This document shows, in pieces, positions 1 through 6,416 of a DNA stretch of 6,968 nucleotides. The notes under the pieces are model-generated. The model did no database searches. It was given only the letters and a program-made list of their open reading frames with translations, and had not been told where the DNA came from. Origin of the DNA: Janthinobacterium lividum (GTDB lineage: Bacteria; Pseudomonadota; Gammaproteobacteria; Burkholderiales; Burkholderiaceae_D); NCBI GenBank assembly GCA_945864765.1, contig CAMBDR010000225.1, positions 1-6,968 of the forward strand, read 5' to 3'. How positions within the stretch are numbered: position 1 is the stretch's first letter; each line of letters starts with the position of its first letter. The translations under genes and the position numbers were made by a program.

Positions 1-316
1 TGGCGCGTGTGATATCGGCCGCCGACCCACTGGCGACGAACTCGCCAGATGCGCCCGTCCCGCGTGCATGGACCACCCGCTCAGGAATGCGCTCGCGATT
101 AAAGCGCTGCAATTTCTCCAGCAACTGCGTGTCTTGCAATAAGGATGGCCCTTCAGGCCCCGCAGTCTGCGAATTTTGATTATCGCCGACGGGCGAGCCG
201 TTATCACGGGTCAGGGTTTGGGCGGAGACAGTATTGATCACCGCAGTTGACAATATTGTCAAGCAAGCGCGATACACGACGTCCAATGCTGATTTCGATG
301 AAAAGAAGAGGCGCAT
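1..316 (-). CDS. Heme catalase with signal peptide, N-terminal part (truncated by window edge)
   Basis: I translated this from the ATG at 316 down to base 1: 105 codons with no stop, the rest lying outside the window. Monofunctional heme catalases convert hydrogen peroxide to water and oxygen. The family signature is clear: RFNRERIPERVVHARGTGA at about residues 71-89, in which H83 is the expected distal catalytic histidine of the VVHARG motif. Before it, LTRDNGSPVGDNQNSQTAGP (residues 35-54) is the usual entry segment of bacterial catalases and resembles the exported KatB type from memory. Residues 1-32 look like a signal peptide: basic residues K8 and R16, a hydrophobic stretch around 18-31, and a V-S-A cleavage site after residue 32, so a periplasmic location is inferred. 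The start is supported by GGGAG six bases upstream. The gene follows the nuo-NUDIX block in the same orientation after 218 bases and probably has its own promoter. The heme-ligand tyrosine cannot be checked because it lies beyond the edge. Confidence 0.93.
   Translation of the reverse strand, partial: MRLFFSSKSALDVVYRACLTILSTAVINTVSAQTLTRDNGSPVGDNQNSQTAGPEGPSLLQDTQLLEKLQRFNRERIPERVVHARGTGASGEFVASGSAADITRA
247..262. repeat. Perfect 16-base palindrome inside the catalase signal-peptide codons
   Basis: TTGACAATATTGTCAA is identical on both strands and has no spacer. It lies within codons 19-24 of the catalase (L-T-I-L-S-T). Each strand begins with TTGACA, the -35 consensus, but no good -10 box follows at 16-18 bases on either strand. 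It could be an intragenic operator or chance; see findings. Confidence 0.6.
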
Positions 317-322
317 TTAATA

Positions 323-327
323 CTCCC
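323..327 (-). promoter_or_regulatory. Ribosome binding site of the catalase
   Basis: On the minus strand GGGAG lies six bases before the ATG at 316, at normal Shine-Dalgarno spacing. It fixes the catalase start and is the reason I do not look for a start further upstream. Confidence 0.7.
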
Positions 328-350
328 GAAAAGAAATAAACGGAAAACCA

Positions 351-378
351 AGAATAGTCAGAGGCATCATGGCATCAA
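351..378 (-). promoter_or_regulatory. Candidate sigma-70 promoter for the catalase
   Basis: Minus-strand TTGATG (373-378) and TATTCT (351-356) are 16 bases apart. Each matches the sigma-70 consensus at four of six positions, so the site is weak, as expected for an activator-dependent promoter. It would give a leader of roughly 30 bases before the catalase ATG. It coincides with the inverted repeat at 352-386. This is inferred from pattern only. Confidence 0.3.
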
Positions 379-386
379 AACTATTC
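352..386. promoter_or_regulatory. Inverted repeat upstream of the catalase, possible operator
   Basis: On the plus strand GAATAGT (352-358) and ACTATTC (380-386) are perfect 7-base inverted arms with a 21-base spacer. The spacer contains the direct repeat GGCATCA at 363-369 and 371-377. The arms contain ATAG and CTAT, the half-site words of OxyR, but the spacing (23 bases between ATAG and CTAT on the catalase strand) does not match the ATAG-N7-CTAT-N7-ATAG-N7-CTAT OxyR layout. It covers the candidate promoter. It could bind a LysR-type or other dimeric regulator; the identity is unknown. Confidence 0.35.
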
Positions 387-412
387 CCGGTATGTGCGCA
401 AACGTACATTCA

Positions 413-455
413 GGGATATGGGGGATATGGAGGGGAGATTGGCAGGGATATTGGG
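413..455 (+). repeat. Cluster of five G-tracts with CAGGGATAT direct repeat
   Basis: Plus-strand G-runs of three to five bases lie at 413-415, 420-424, 432-435, 445-447 and 453-455, with loops of 4, 7, 9 and 5 bases. CAGGGATAT occurs exactly at 411-419 and 443-451, and a related GGGGATATGG at 421-430. A long-loop G-quadruplex on the plus strand is possible, but the 9-base loop breaks the strict G3N1-7 rule. The minus-strand transcript would be C-rich here. Confidence 0.4.
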
Positions 456-534
456 TAGAGTAGAGAGCAGGCTTTCCGATGTTCTTCACACCGAGGCATG
501 CGCCGATTTCCAAGCTGCCGTTATTGAAACCTTG

Positions 535-1122
535 TTAACTGTTTGCTGGCCAGGCACCCGACAAAATCTTTTCCAGCCAAAAGATGCCAATCACGGTTTT
601 CACATCGGTAATCTGGCCAAGGCGCACGCCTTCCAATAACTCCGGCAAGCTGGTGCGGTAAGTTTCGAGAAATTCTTCTTCATCCAGCTTGGCCTTGCCC
701 GCCGTCAAACCACGTGCCAGATACAGATTTAAAAATTCGTCCGAATACGCAATCGCATTATGGATGGTGCAAACATATTGCCAATCGCTGGCGGTATAGC
801 CGGTTTCTTCTTCCAGCTCACGCTGGGCGCACAGCAAAGGGTCTTCGTTGAGGTCGATTTTGCCCGCCGGGAATTCGATAAAGACCCGATGCAAAGGGTA
901 GCGATATTGCCGCTCCATCAGCAAGCTGCCATCTTCAAACAGCGGCAGCACCACCACCGCGCCGGGATGGCGCACATACTCGCGCTCAGTCTGTTTGCCA
1001 TTGGGCAGTTGCACCGTATCGCGCGAAATATTGAGGAAGGAACCTTGAAACACCAGCTCGCTGTCAAGCTGGGTTTCTTTCAAGTGCAGATCGTTGTCAG
1101 GCGCACTCATGGCGACAGTCAT
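535..1122 (-). CDS. NUDIX hydrolase, ADP-ribose pyrophosphatase type
   Basis: NUDIX enzymes cleave nucleoside diphosphates linked to another group; the NudF-like branch hydrolyses ADP-ribose to AMP and ribose 5-phosphate in the cytoplasm. The complete Nudix box GX5EX7REUXEEXGU is visible as G-K-I-D-L-N-E to R-E-L-E-E-E-T-G-Y (about residues 87-109 from the chosen start), with the metal-binding REXXEE glutamates intact. Upstream, REYVRHPGAVVVLPL and MERQYRYPLHRVFIEFPAGK are typical of ADP-ribose pyrophosphatases. The start is uncertain: a TTG at 1134 overlaps the nuoN TGA, and ATGs lie at 1122 and 1110, none with a good Shine-Dalgarno. I chose 1122 as the first ATG after nuoN (eight bases later, 195 aa); homologous-looking sequence begins only after 1110. 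Translation is probably coupled to nuoN. The substrate is inferred from family resemblance, not proven. Confidence 0.9.
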   Translation of the reverse strand: MTVAMSAPDNDLHLKETQLDSELVFQGSFLNISRDTVQLPNGKQTEREYVRHPGAVVVLPLFEDGSLLMERQYRYPLHRVFIEFPAGKIDLNEDPLLCAQRELEEETGYTASDWQYVCTIHNAIAYSDEFLNLYLARGLTAGKAKLDEEEFLETYRTSLPELLEGVRLGQITDVKTVIGIFWLEKILSGAWPANS

Positions 1123-1128
1123 GGCGAC
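1107..1128. repeat. 12-base tandem duplication covering the NUDIX start codons
   Basis: Plus-strand TCATGGCGAC occurs at 1107-1116 and again at 1119-1128. On the coding strand this gives GTCGCCATGA twice with a 12-base period, so two ATGs and the peptide unit V-A-M-T/S are duplicated. It makes the true NUDIX start ambiguous. Confidence 0.75.
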
Positions 1129-1130
1129 GC

Positions 1131-2636
1131 TCAAGAGGCCAGCGTAACGGAAATGACTTTCATGCAGGTGTACAGCAATTGATTCGGGAATAAACCCAAC
1201 ACCAATACCGCCAAACCATTCGCGCCCAATACCAAGGCCATATCAAAATTCGGTTTGATCGGGCTGCGGTCTTTGGCATCATCAAAATACATCAACTTCA
1301 CGACGCGCAAATAATAGAAGGCACCAATCAGCGAAAACACCACGGCATACACGGCCAACCAGACTTGATTGATATCGACCAACACCTGCAAGATCCCAAA
1401 CTTGGCTTGAAAACCCACCATCGGTGGAATGCCAGCCAGAGAAAACATCAACAACAACAGCAAAAACGCATACCATGGGTTACGTTGATTCAAGCCCTTC
1501 AAATCATCCAGATTTTCTGCTTCAAAACCGGAACGCGACAGCAACATGATCATGCCGAAGGTGCCCAAAGTGGTCAACACATAGGTCAGGCTGTAAAACA
1601 TGGCCGAGCTATACGCTTGCGTGAGCATATTGGCGGCATTGGGCGATGCTTTGCCAACCACACCGGAGAGCAAACCCAACAACATAAAGCCCATGTGCGA
1701 AATGGTGGAATAGGCCAGCATACGCTTGAAATTGGTCTGCGCAATCGCCGCCAGATTCCCGACCGCGATCGACAACACCGCCATCACCATCAACATTTGC
1801 TGCCAATCTGCCGCAATCGGTAACAAGCCTTCCACCAGCAAACGGAAACAAATCGCAAAGGCCGCCAATTTGGGCGCGCCACCCAGGAGCAGCGTCACCG
1901 CAGTCGGCGCACCTTGATACACATCCGGCACCCACATATGGAAAGGTACGGCACCCAACTTAAAGGCCAAACCTGCCACCATAAACACCACGCCAAACAC
2001 CAGCACACCTTTATTGGCGGTAGCAGAACCCGCTACCTCGGCCATTTTCGCCACATCCAGATGCCCGGTCGCGCCATACAACATCGACATGCCGTAGAGC
2101 AAAAAGCCCGAGGCCAACGCGCCCAGAATAAAATACTTCATCGACGCTTCAGTGGAAGCCACATGGTCGCGCCGCAAAGCCACCAGCGCATACAGGCACA
2201 GCGACATCAATTCCAAACCCAAATAAATGACCAGCATATTGGTGCCGGAAATCATCACCATTTGGCCCAGCAAAGCAAACAGGGCCAGCACATAAAATTC
2301 GCCACCCAGGCCTTTGCCCAGCATATGGCGGTCCGTTGCATAACTGCGCGAATACACAAAGGTGATACCGACCGCCAGATAAGAAGCCATTTTCAGCAGG
2401 TTGGCGAGCGGATCAGACACAAACATGTGATAGAACAGATAGTCTGAAGAATGCCCCAGCTTCATTTGGTTCCATGTCAAGATGGCGCAGCCAAGCAAGC
2501 TCAGCAGCGACAGCACATAAGTGATGACGCGATGTTTGTCGCTCAAAAACATATCGACCAATAAGATCACCGAGGCTGCGATGAGCAGAAATATCTCGGG
2601 ATAAATTGCAGAGGTGATGATATTTAGATTATTCAT
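1131..2636 (-). CDS. nuoN: NADH-quinone oxidoreductase subunit N
   Basis: NuoN is one of the three antiporter-like (Mrp-related) proton-translocating membrane subunits of complex I in the inner membrane. The protein is 501 aa, close to the usual length of about 485, and almost entirely hydrophobic with about 14 predicted membrane segments. Diagnostic features are LGLELMSLCLYALVAL, with the conserved TM5 Glu (E142); AFKLGAVPFHMWVPDVYQGAP, with the TM7 Lys (K226); NFKRMLAYSTISHMGF, with the TM8 Lys (K304); and SLAGIPPMVGFQAKFGIL, where NuoN has a Lys (K412) in place of the Glu of NuoM. It starts at ATG 2636; a TGA closes the frame a few codons upstream, so it cannot be longer at its N-terminus. 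The Shine-Dalgarno is weak. It follows nuoM after 80 bases and runs into the NUDIX gene. The family call is certain; the proton path is known from the family. Confidence 0.98.
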   Translation of the reverse strand: MNNLNIITSAIYPEIFLLIAASVILLVDMFLSDKHRVITYVLSLLSLLGCAILTWNQMKLGHSSDYLFYHMFVSDPLANLLKMASYLAVGITFVYSRSYATDRHMLGKGLGGEFYVLALFALLGQMVMISGTNMLVIYLGLELMSLCLYALVALRRDHVASTEASMKYFILGALASGFLLYGMSMLYGATGHLDVAKMAEVAGSATANKGVLVFGVVFMVAGLAFKLGAVPFHMWVPDVYQGAPTAVTLLLGGAPKLAAFAICFRLLVEGLLPIAADWQQMLMVMAVLSIAVGNLAAIAQTNFKRMLAYSTISHMGFMLLGLLSGVVGKASPNAANMLTQAYSSAMFYSLTYVLTTLGTFGMIMLLSRSGFEAENLDDLKGLNQRNPWYAFLLLLLMFSLAGIPPMVGFQAKFGILQVLVDINQVWLAVYAVVFSLIGAFYYLRVVKLMYFDDAKDRSPIKPNFDMALVLGANGLAVLVLGLFPNQLLYTCMKVISVTLAS

Positions 2637-2656
2637 TATTGCGCCGCATAGTTTTC

Positions 2657-2680
2657 ATTGGTTCATTGGTTCGTTGGTTC
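2657..2680. repeat. Three tandem octamers in the nuoM-nuoN gap
   Basis: On the plus strand ATTGGTTC (2657-2664), ATTGGTTC (2665-2672) and GTTGGTTC (2673-2680) follow one another without a gap. In the transcript they read GAACCAAY three times, ending 20 bases before the nuoN start codon. The preceding GTTTTC (2651-2656) looks like a decayed partial unit. It lies in the only spacer here that is much longer than the nuoL-nuoM one and shows repeat structure. It may be slippage-derived; no function is known to me. Confidence 0.75.
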
Positions 2681-2716
2681 AGCCGAAGTCGTCAGGTGGG
2701 CATGCTCATTGTGCAA

Positions 2717-4210
2717 TCAAGGTGCTTTTTGCAGAGCGACATGTTTCAACAAATCTGCGACTGAGGTTTGCATGGTATCGGTAAAGGGTGCGGGATACAG
2801 CCCCATCCACAGCACGGCGATTGCCAAAATCGAGAGCATAAAGAATTCACGCGAATTCAAATCCACCAGTTTCGCCACATTGGCATTGGCGACTGGGCCA
2901 AACACCACGCGCTTGGCCATCCATAAAGAATAGGCGGCACCGAATATCAGGGCCGTGGCAGCCAGCATGCCGATCCAGAAATTGTATTGCACCGCCCCCA
3001 GGATCACCATGAATTCACCCACGAAACCGGAGGTGGCAGGCAAGCCGCAATTGGCCATGGAGAAGAAAATCAGCAGCGCGGCAAAGCGTGGCATGGTATT
3101 GACCACGCCGCCATATTCGGAAATCTGGCGCGTATGCATGCGGTCGTACAAGACACCAATACATAAAAACATGGCCCCGGAAATAAAGCCGTGCGAAATC
3201 ATTTGCACAATACCGCCCTGCACCGACATTTCATTAAACATGAAAAAGCCCAGCGTGACAAAACCCATATGTGCAATCGAGGAATAGGCCACCAGTTTTT
3301 TCATATCCGTCTGCACCAGCGCCACCAAGCCAATGTAAATGACCGCAATCAGCGACAGGGTGATGATGACCCAGGCAAATTTATGGCTGGCATCGGGTGC
3401 AATCGGCAGCGAAAACCGCAAGAAGCCGTAAGCACCGAGCTTCAACATAATTGCCGCCAACACCACCGAACCACCGGTTGGCGCTTCCACGTGCGCATCC
3501 GGCAACCAGGTATGCACTGGCCACATTGGCACTTTGGCAGCAAAGGCGGTGAAGAAGGCAAAGAAAATCCAGGTTTGCTCGCCCAGCGTCAAGGGTGCGC
3601 GATGCCAAAATTCGATTTCAAAGCTGCCGGTTTTGGAGTACAGGTAAATCACCGCCACCAGGGTCAATAAAGAACCGGCCAGGGTGTACAGGAAAAACTT
3701 GAACGAGGCATACACGCGGTTAGCCCCACCCCACAAGCCGATGATGACATACATCGGGATCAAGGTGGCTTCAAAGAAGATATAGAACAACAGGCCGTCC
3801 AGCGCACAAAATACGCCGATCATCAAACCCGACAAAATCAAAAACGCGCCCATATACTGGAACACTTTTTTCTCAATCACTTCCCATGCCGAAATAACGA
3901 CGATGATGGTAATGAAGGCAGTGAGTGGCACGAACCACATCGAAATACCGTCCAGACCCAAATGGTAGTGAACATTGAAACGCTCGATCCAACTGTATTT
4001 TTCAACAAATTGCATGCCGTGCGTCGCATTATTGAAAAATTTAATCACCGGCAAGGTCATCAGGAAGCTGAAAATCGAGCCAAATAGCGCCAGATAGCGG
4101 GCAAACCTCGGATTTTGATCCGACCCCAAGGCCAATAGCAGCACGCCAATGACGATCGGACTCCAGATCGCGAAGCTCAGAAGGTTGGTAGTAAGTAAAG
4201 TTGACATCAT
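2717..4210 (-). CDS. nuoM: NADH-quinone oxidoreductase subunit M
   Basis: NuoM is an antiporter-like proton-pumping subunit of the complex I membrane arm, sitting between NuoL and NuoN. At 497 aa it is close to the usual length of about 509, with about 14 membrane segments. Key sequence: HLGLDGISMWFVPL (residues 83-96); FFEATLIPMY, with the conserved TM5 Glu at E147; AAKVPMWPVHTWLPDAHVEAP, with the TM7 Lys at K226; TDMKKLVAYSSIAHMGFV, with K304/K305; and CGLPATSGFVGEFMVI, with the TM12 Glu at E399. All the charged residues needed for the half-channels are therefore present. Two consecutive ATGs (4210 and 4207) open the frame; only a weak purine stretch (AAGAGATAAG) lies upstream, so either could be used. 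It is 38 bases downstream of nuoL, 80 bases upstream of nuoN, and surely in the same operon. Confidence 0.98.
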   Translation of the reverse strand: MMSTLLTTNLLSFAIWSPIVIGVLLLALGSDQNPRFARYLALFGSIFSFLMTLPVIKFFNNATHGMQFVEKYSWIERFNVHYHLGLDGISMWFVPLTAFITIIVVISAWEVIEKKVFQYMGAFLILSGLMIGVFCALDGLLFYIFFEATLIPMYVIIGLWGGANRVYASFKFFLYTLAGSLLTLVAVIYLYSKTGSFEIEFWHRAPLTLGEQTWIFFAFFTAFAAKVPMWPVHTWLPDAHVEAPTGGSVVLAAIMLKLGAYGFLRFSLPIAPDASHKFAWVIITLSLIAVIYIGLVALVQTDMKKLVAYSSIAHMGFVTLGFFMFNEMSVQGGIVQMISHGFISGAMFLCIGVLYDRMHTRQISEYGGVVNTMPRFAALLIFFSMANCGLPATSGFVGEFMVILGAVQYNFWIGMLAATALIFGAAYSLWMAKRVVFGPVANANVAKLVDLNSREFFMLSILAIAVLWMGLYPAPFTDTMQTSVADLLKHVALQKAP

Positions 4211-4248
4211 GGTGGTGGTCTTATCTCTTGGTCAGCTTATTGGTCATC

Positions 4249-6348
4249 TTAATGAGCGAATGAAAATGGGAATGGATTCGGCAAGAAATAAATCAAAAAG
4301 CCCAATACCCCCAATATCATCACGAACGCGTAATGGTAGATATAGCCGGTTTGGAACAAACGAACCAATTGCGCGAACCAACTCACTACTTTGGCACTGC
4401 CGTTGATCACCAAACCATCAATCAGCAACCTGTCGCCGCCACGGGACAAGCCGTCACCCAGCACGCGCGCACCTGCCGCAAACACGACTTCATTGAATTT
4501 GTCCATATAGTATTTATTATCCAAAATCGTGTACAGGATGCTGAAGTTCTTTTTAATCGCTGCCGGAATCTGTGGCATTTTCATGTAGAACAACCAGGAC
4601 AGGAATACCCCGGCCACGGCCAACCAGAACGGCAAGGTTTGCACACTGTGCAGGGCCATACCCAGCGCGCCGTGATGCTCCTTGAATAGAATTGCCAATT
4701 CTTTCATGGCCTCATGACTTTCACCATTGGCGATGACGCCCTTGAAAAAGTCGCCAAAGAGCATGGGGCCATCGGCAAAGAAACCGATGAAAGCCGAGGG
4801 AATGGCTAACAATATCAGCGGCAAGGTGACCACCCATTTCGATTCGTGCGGTTTTTGGCCCGGTGCCAGACCATGGTGATCGTGATCACCATGCGCGTCA
4901 TGATGATCATCATCGGCGTGAGCATCGTGGGCATGACTGTCATGTGCATCATGCGCGTGGGCCTTACCAAAGCGCTCTGCACCGTGGAACACCAGAAAAT
5001 ACATGCGGAAGGAATAGAAAGCGGTAATAAACACCCCCGCCAATACTGCAAAATAGGCAAACCCGGCACCGGAAATATGACTATACCCGACGGCTTCAAT
5101 AATACTGTCCTTGGAGTAAAAGCCGGATAAAAACGGTGTGCCAATCAAAGCCAGCGAACCGATCAACGAAGTGAGCCAGGTAATAGGCATATATTTGCGC
5201 AACCCGCCCATATTGCGAATGTCCTGATCATGGTGCATGCCAATAATCACCGAACCGGCACCCAAAAACAGCAGCGCTTTAAAGAAGGCATGCGTCATCA
5301 AGTGGAAAATGGCGACTGAATAAGCGGAGGCCCCTAAAGCCACCGTCATATAACCCAATTGCGACAGGGTGGAATAGGCCACCACCCGTTTGATGTCGTT
5401 TTGAATAATACCCATGAAACCCATGAACAGGGCGGTAATTGCGCCAATGATCAGGATAAACGACAAGGCGGTGTCGGATAACTCAAACAACGGCGACATG
5501 CGCGCCACCATGAAAATGCCCGCCGTCACCATGGTTGCGGCATGGATCAGGGCCGAGATCGGGGTCGGGCCTTCCATCGAATCCGGCAACCAGACGTGCA
5601 ATGGGAACTGTGCCGATTTACCCATCGCACCGATGAACAGGCAAATACAGGCCACGGTAATCAACATCCAATCAGTGCCTGGCAACATCAACTTGGCCAG
5701 TTCATCTTTTTGGGCAAACACGCCTTCATAACTCATCGAGCCGGTATACGCCAGCAATAAGCCAATGCCGAGGATAAAGCCAAAGTCACCCACCCGATTG
5801 ACCAAAAACGCTTTCATATTCGCATAAATGGCAGTGGGGCGGGTGTACCAGAAACCGATCAGCAGATAGGACACCAAACCCACCGCTTCCCAGCCGAAGA
5901 ACAGTTGCAAGAAGTTATTACTCATCACCAGCATCAGCATGGCAAAGGTAAACAGCGAAATATAGGCAAAGAAGCGGTTATAACCTTCGTCTTCCTCCAT
6001 ATAACCGATGGTGTAGATATGCACCATCAGCGACACGAACGTGACCACGCACATCATGGTGGCGGTGAGGTTATCGACCAAGAAGCCCACTTCCAGCTTC
6101 AATTTACCGACCGTCATCCATTCATACACGGTGGCGTTATACACTGGCGCACCGTCACGCAATTGCAGGATGGTCATCACCGAAATGATGAGTGCAATCA
6201 GCACGCCCAGAATGGTGACGCTGTGCGATACCTTGCGACCGACCAGGTTACCGCAAAACTTGGTGCCAAGAAAACCTGCTATGGCCGCGCCAGCCAGTGG
6301 TGCCAACGGTACGGCTAACAAGAGGTGTGGGTTAAGTTGCCCCGCCAT
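4249..6348 (-). CDS. nuoL: NADH-quinone oxidoreductase subunit L
   Basis: NuoL is the distal antiporter-like proton-pumping subunit of complex I, with a long lateral C-terminal helix that braces the membrane arm. At 699 aa it is longer than the roughly 613 aa of E. coli NuoL, partly because of a hydrophilic insert. Visible family features are LFFGWEAVGLVSYLLIGFWY (TM5 Glu E154), VNRVGDFGF (D188), GAMGKSAQFPLHVWLPDSMEGPTP (TM7 Lys K244), NDIKRVVAYSTLSQLGYM, and FLSGFYSKDSIIE (K413/D414 in TM12). Residues 464-492 are 12 His and 9 Asp with mostly Ala between, followed by GLAPGQKPHESKW; such loops occur in Burkholderiales NuoL as I recall, and could bind metal. The start at ATG 6348 is backed by AGAAGAAGG (6355-6363) six bases upstream. 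It lies 68 bases after nuoK in an A+T-rich spacer in which I find no clear promoter. Confidence 0.98.
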   Translation of the reverse strand: MAGQLNPHLLLAVPLAPLAGAAIAGFLGTKFCGNLVGRKVSHSVTILGVLIALIISVMTILQLRDGAPVYNATVYEWMTVGKLKLEVGFLVDNLTATMMCVVTFVSLMVHIYTIGYMEEDEGYNRFFAYISLFTFAMLMLVMSNNFLQLFFGWEAVGLVSYLLIGFWYTRPTAIYANMKAFLVNRVGDFGFILGIGLLLAYTGSMSYEGVFAQKDELAKLMLPGTDWMLITVACICLFIGAMGKSAQFPLHVWLPDSMEGPTPISALIHAATMVTAGIFMVARMSPLFELSDTALSFILIIGAITALFMGFMGIIQNDIKRVVAYSTLSQLGYMTVALGASAYSVAIFHLMTHAFFKALLFLGAGSVIIGMHHDQDIRNMGGLRKYMPITWLTSLIGSLALIGTPFLSGFYSKDSIIEAVGYSHISGAGFAYFAVLAGVFITAFYSFRMYFLVFHGAERFGKAHAHDAHDSHAHDAHADDDHHDAHGDHDHHGLAPGQKPHESKWVVTLPLILLAIPSAFIGFFADGPMLFGDFFKGVIANGESHEAMKELAILFKEHHGALGMALHSVQTLPFWLAVAGVFLSWLFYMKMPQIPAAIKKNFSILYTILDNKYYMDKFNEVVFAAGARVLGDGLSRGGDRLLIDGLVINGSAKVVSWFAQLVRLFQTGYIYHYAFVMILGVLGFLIYFLPNPFPFSFAH
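4872..4913. repeat. Two adjacent palindromes in the His/Asp-rich part of nuoL
   Basis: CATGGTGATC (4872-4881) and GATCACCATG (4884-4893) are perfect 10-base inverted arms around a 2-base centre. ATGATGATCATCAT (4900-4913) is a perfect 14-base palindrome six bases further on. They lie in codons for His and Asp, where GAT and CAT codons readily mirror ATC and ATG on the other strand, so a coding by-product is the simplest reading. The RNA could still form hairpins. Confidence 0.6.
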
Positions 6349-6354
6349 ATTGAA

Positions 6355-6363
6355 CCTTCTTCT
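6355..6363 (-). promoter_or_regulatory. Ribosome binding site of nuoL
   Basis: The minus strand reads AGAAGAAGG, with AGAAGG ending six bases before the ATG at 6348. It is among the better Shine-Dalgarno matches in the window and decides the nuoL start. Confidence 0.65.
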
Positions 6364-6416
6364 ATGTTGATCGTAGCTTGTTAATATTCAAATAAGATAT
6401 CAAATGAGATTCCAAA

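Larger units (their letters stand above)
317..534. other. Intergenic region between the NUDIX gene and the catalase
   Basis: These 218 bases separate the NUDIX stop from the catalase ATG. The catalase-proximal third holds the ribosome binding site, the candidate promoter and the inverted repeat. The middle (about 411-470) is purine-rich on the plus strand. The NUDIX-proximal part shows no stable stem followed by a U-run on the minus strand, so I cannot place an intrinsic terminator for the nuo transcript. No convincing small gene is seen on either strand. Confidence 0.6.

Noticed and set aside
247..276. Divergent promoter from the TTGACA at each end of the 16-base palindrome
   Set aside because: No -10 box better than three of six matches lies 16-18 bases away on either strand.
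352..386. Canonical OxyR binding site
   Set aside because: Only the outer ATAG and CTAT words are present, and their spacing does not match the four-part OxyR motif; kept only as an unidentified inverted repeat.
367..534. The NUDIX frame stays open for 55 codons after its TAA before a TGA at 367-369
   Set aside because: The protein already ends at a typical NUDIX C-terminus, no start codon with a ribosome binding site lies in the extension, and 55 open codons can occur by chance; no family is recognised in it.
394..639. Plus-strand frame of 81 codons overlapping the end of the NUDIX gene
   Set aside because: It overlaps the NUDIX coding sequence antisense, has no ribosome binding site, and its composition follows the G-rich intergenic stretch; no family is recognisable.
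1914..2447. Long plus-strand frame of 177 codons opposite nuoN
   Set aside because: It is rich in His and Gln, as expected from the complement of hydrophobic membrane codons; it is a shadow of nuoN with no start signal.
4815..5144. Minus-strand out-of-frame reading rich in Met and Ile inside nuoL
   Set aside because: It arises from the His/Asp codon repeat read in another frame; nuoL is intact across it.
6349..6416. Internal promoter in the A+T-rich nuoK-nuoL spacer
   Set aside because: TTGATA is present on the minus strand, but the nearest TATTAA is only 11 bases away, too close for sigma-70, and no other -10 is seen.
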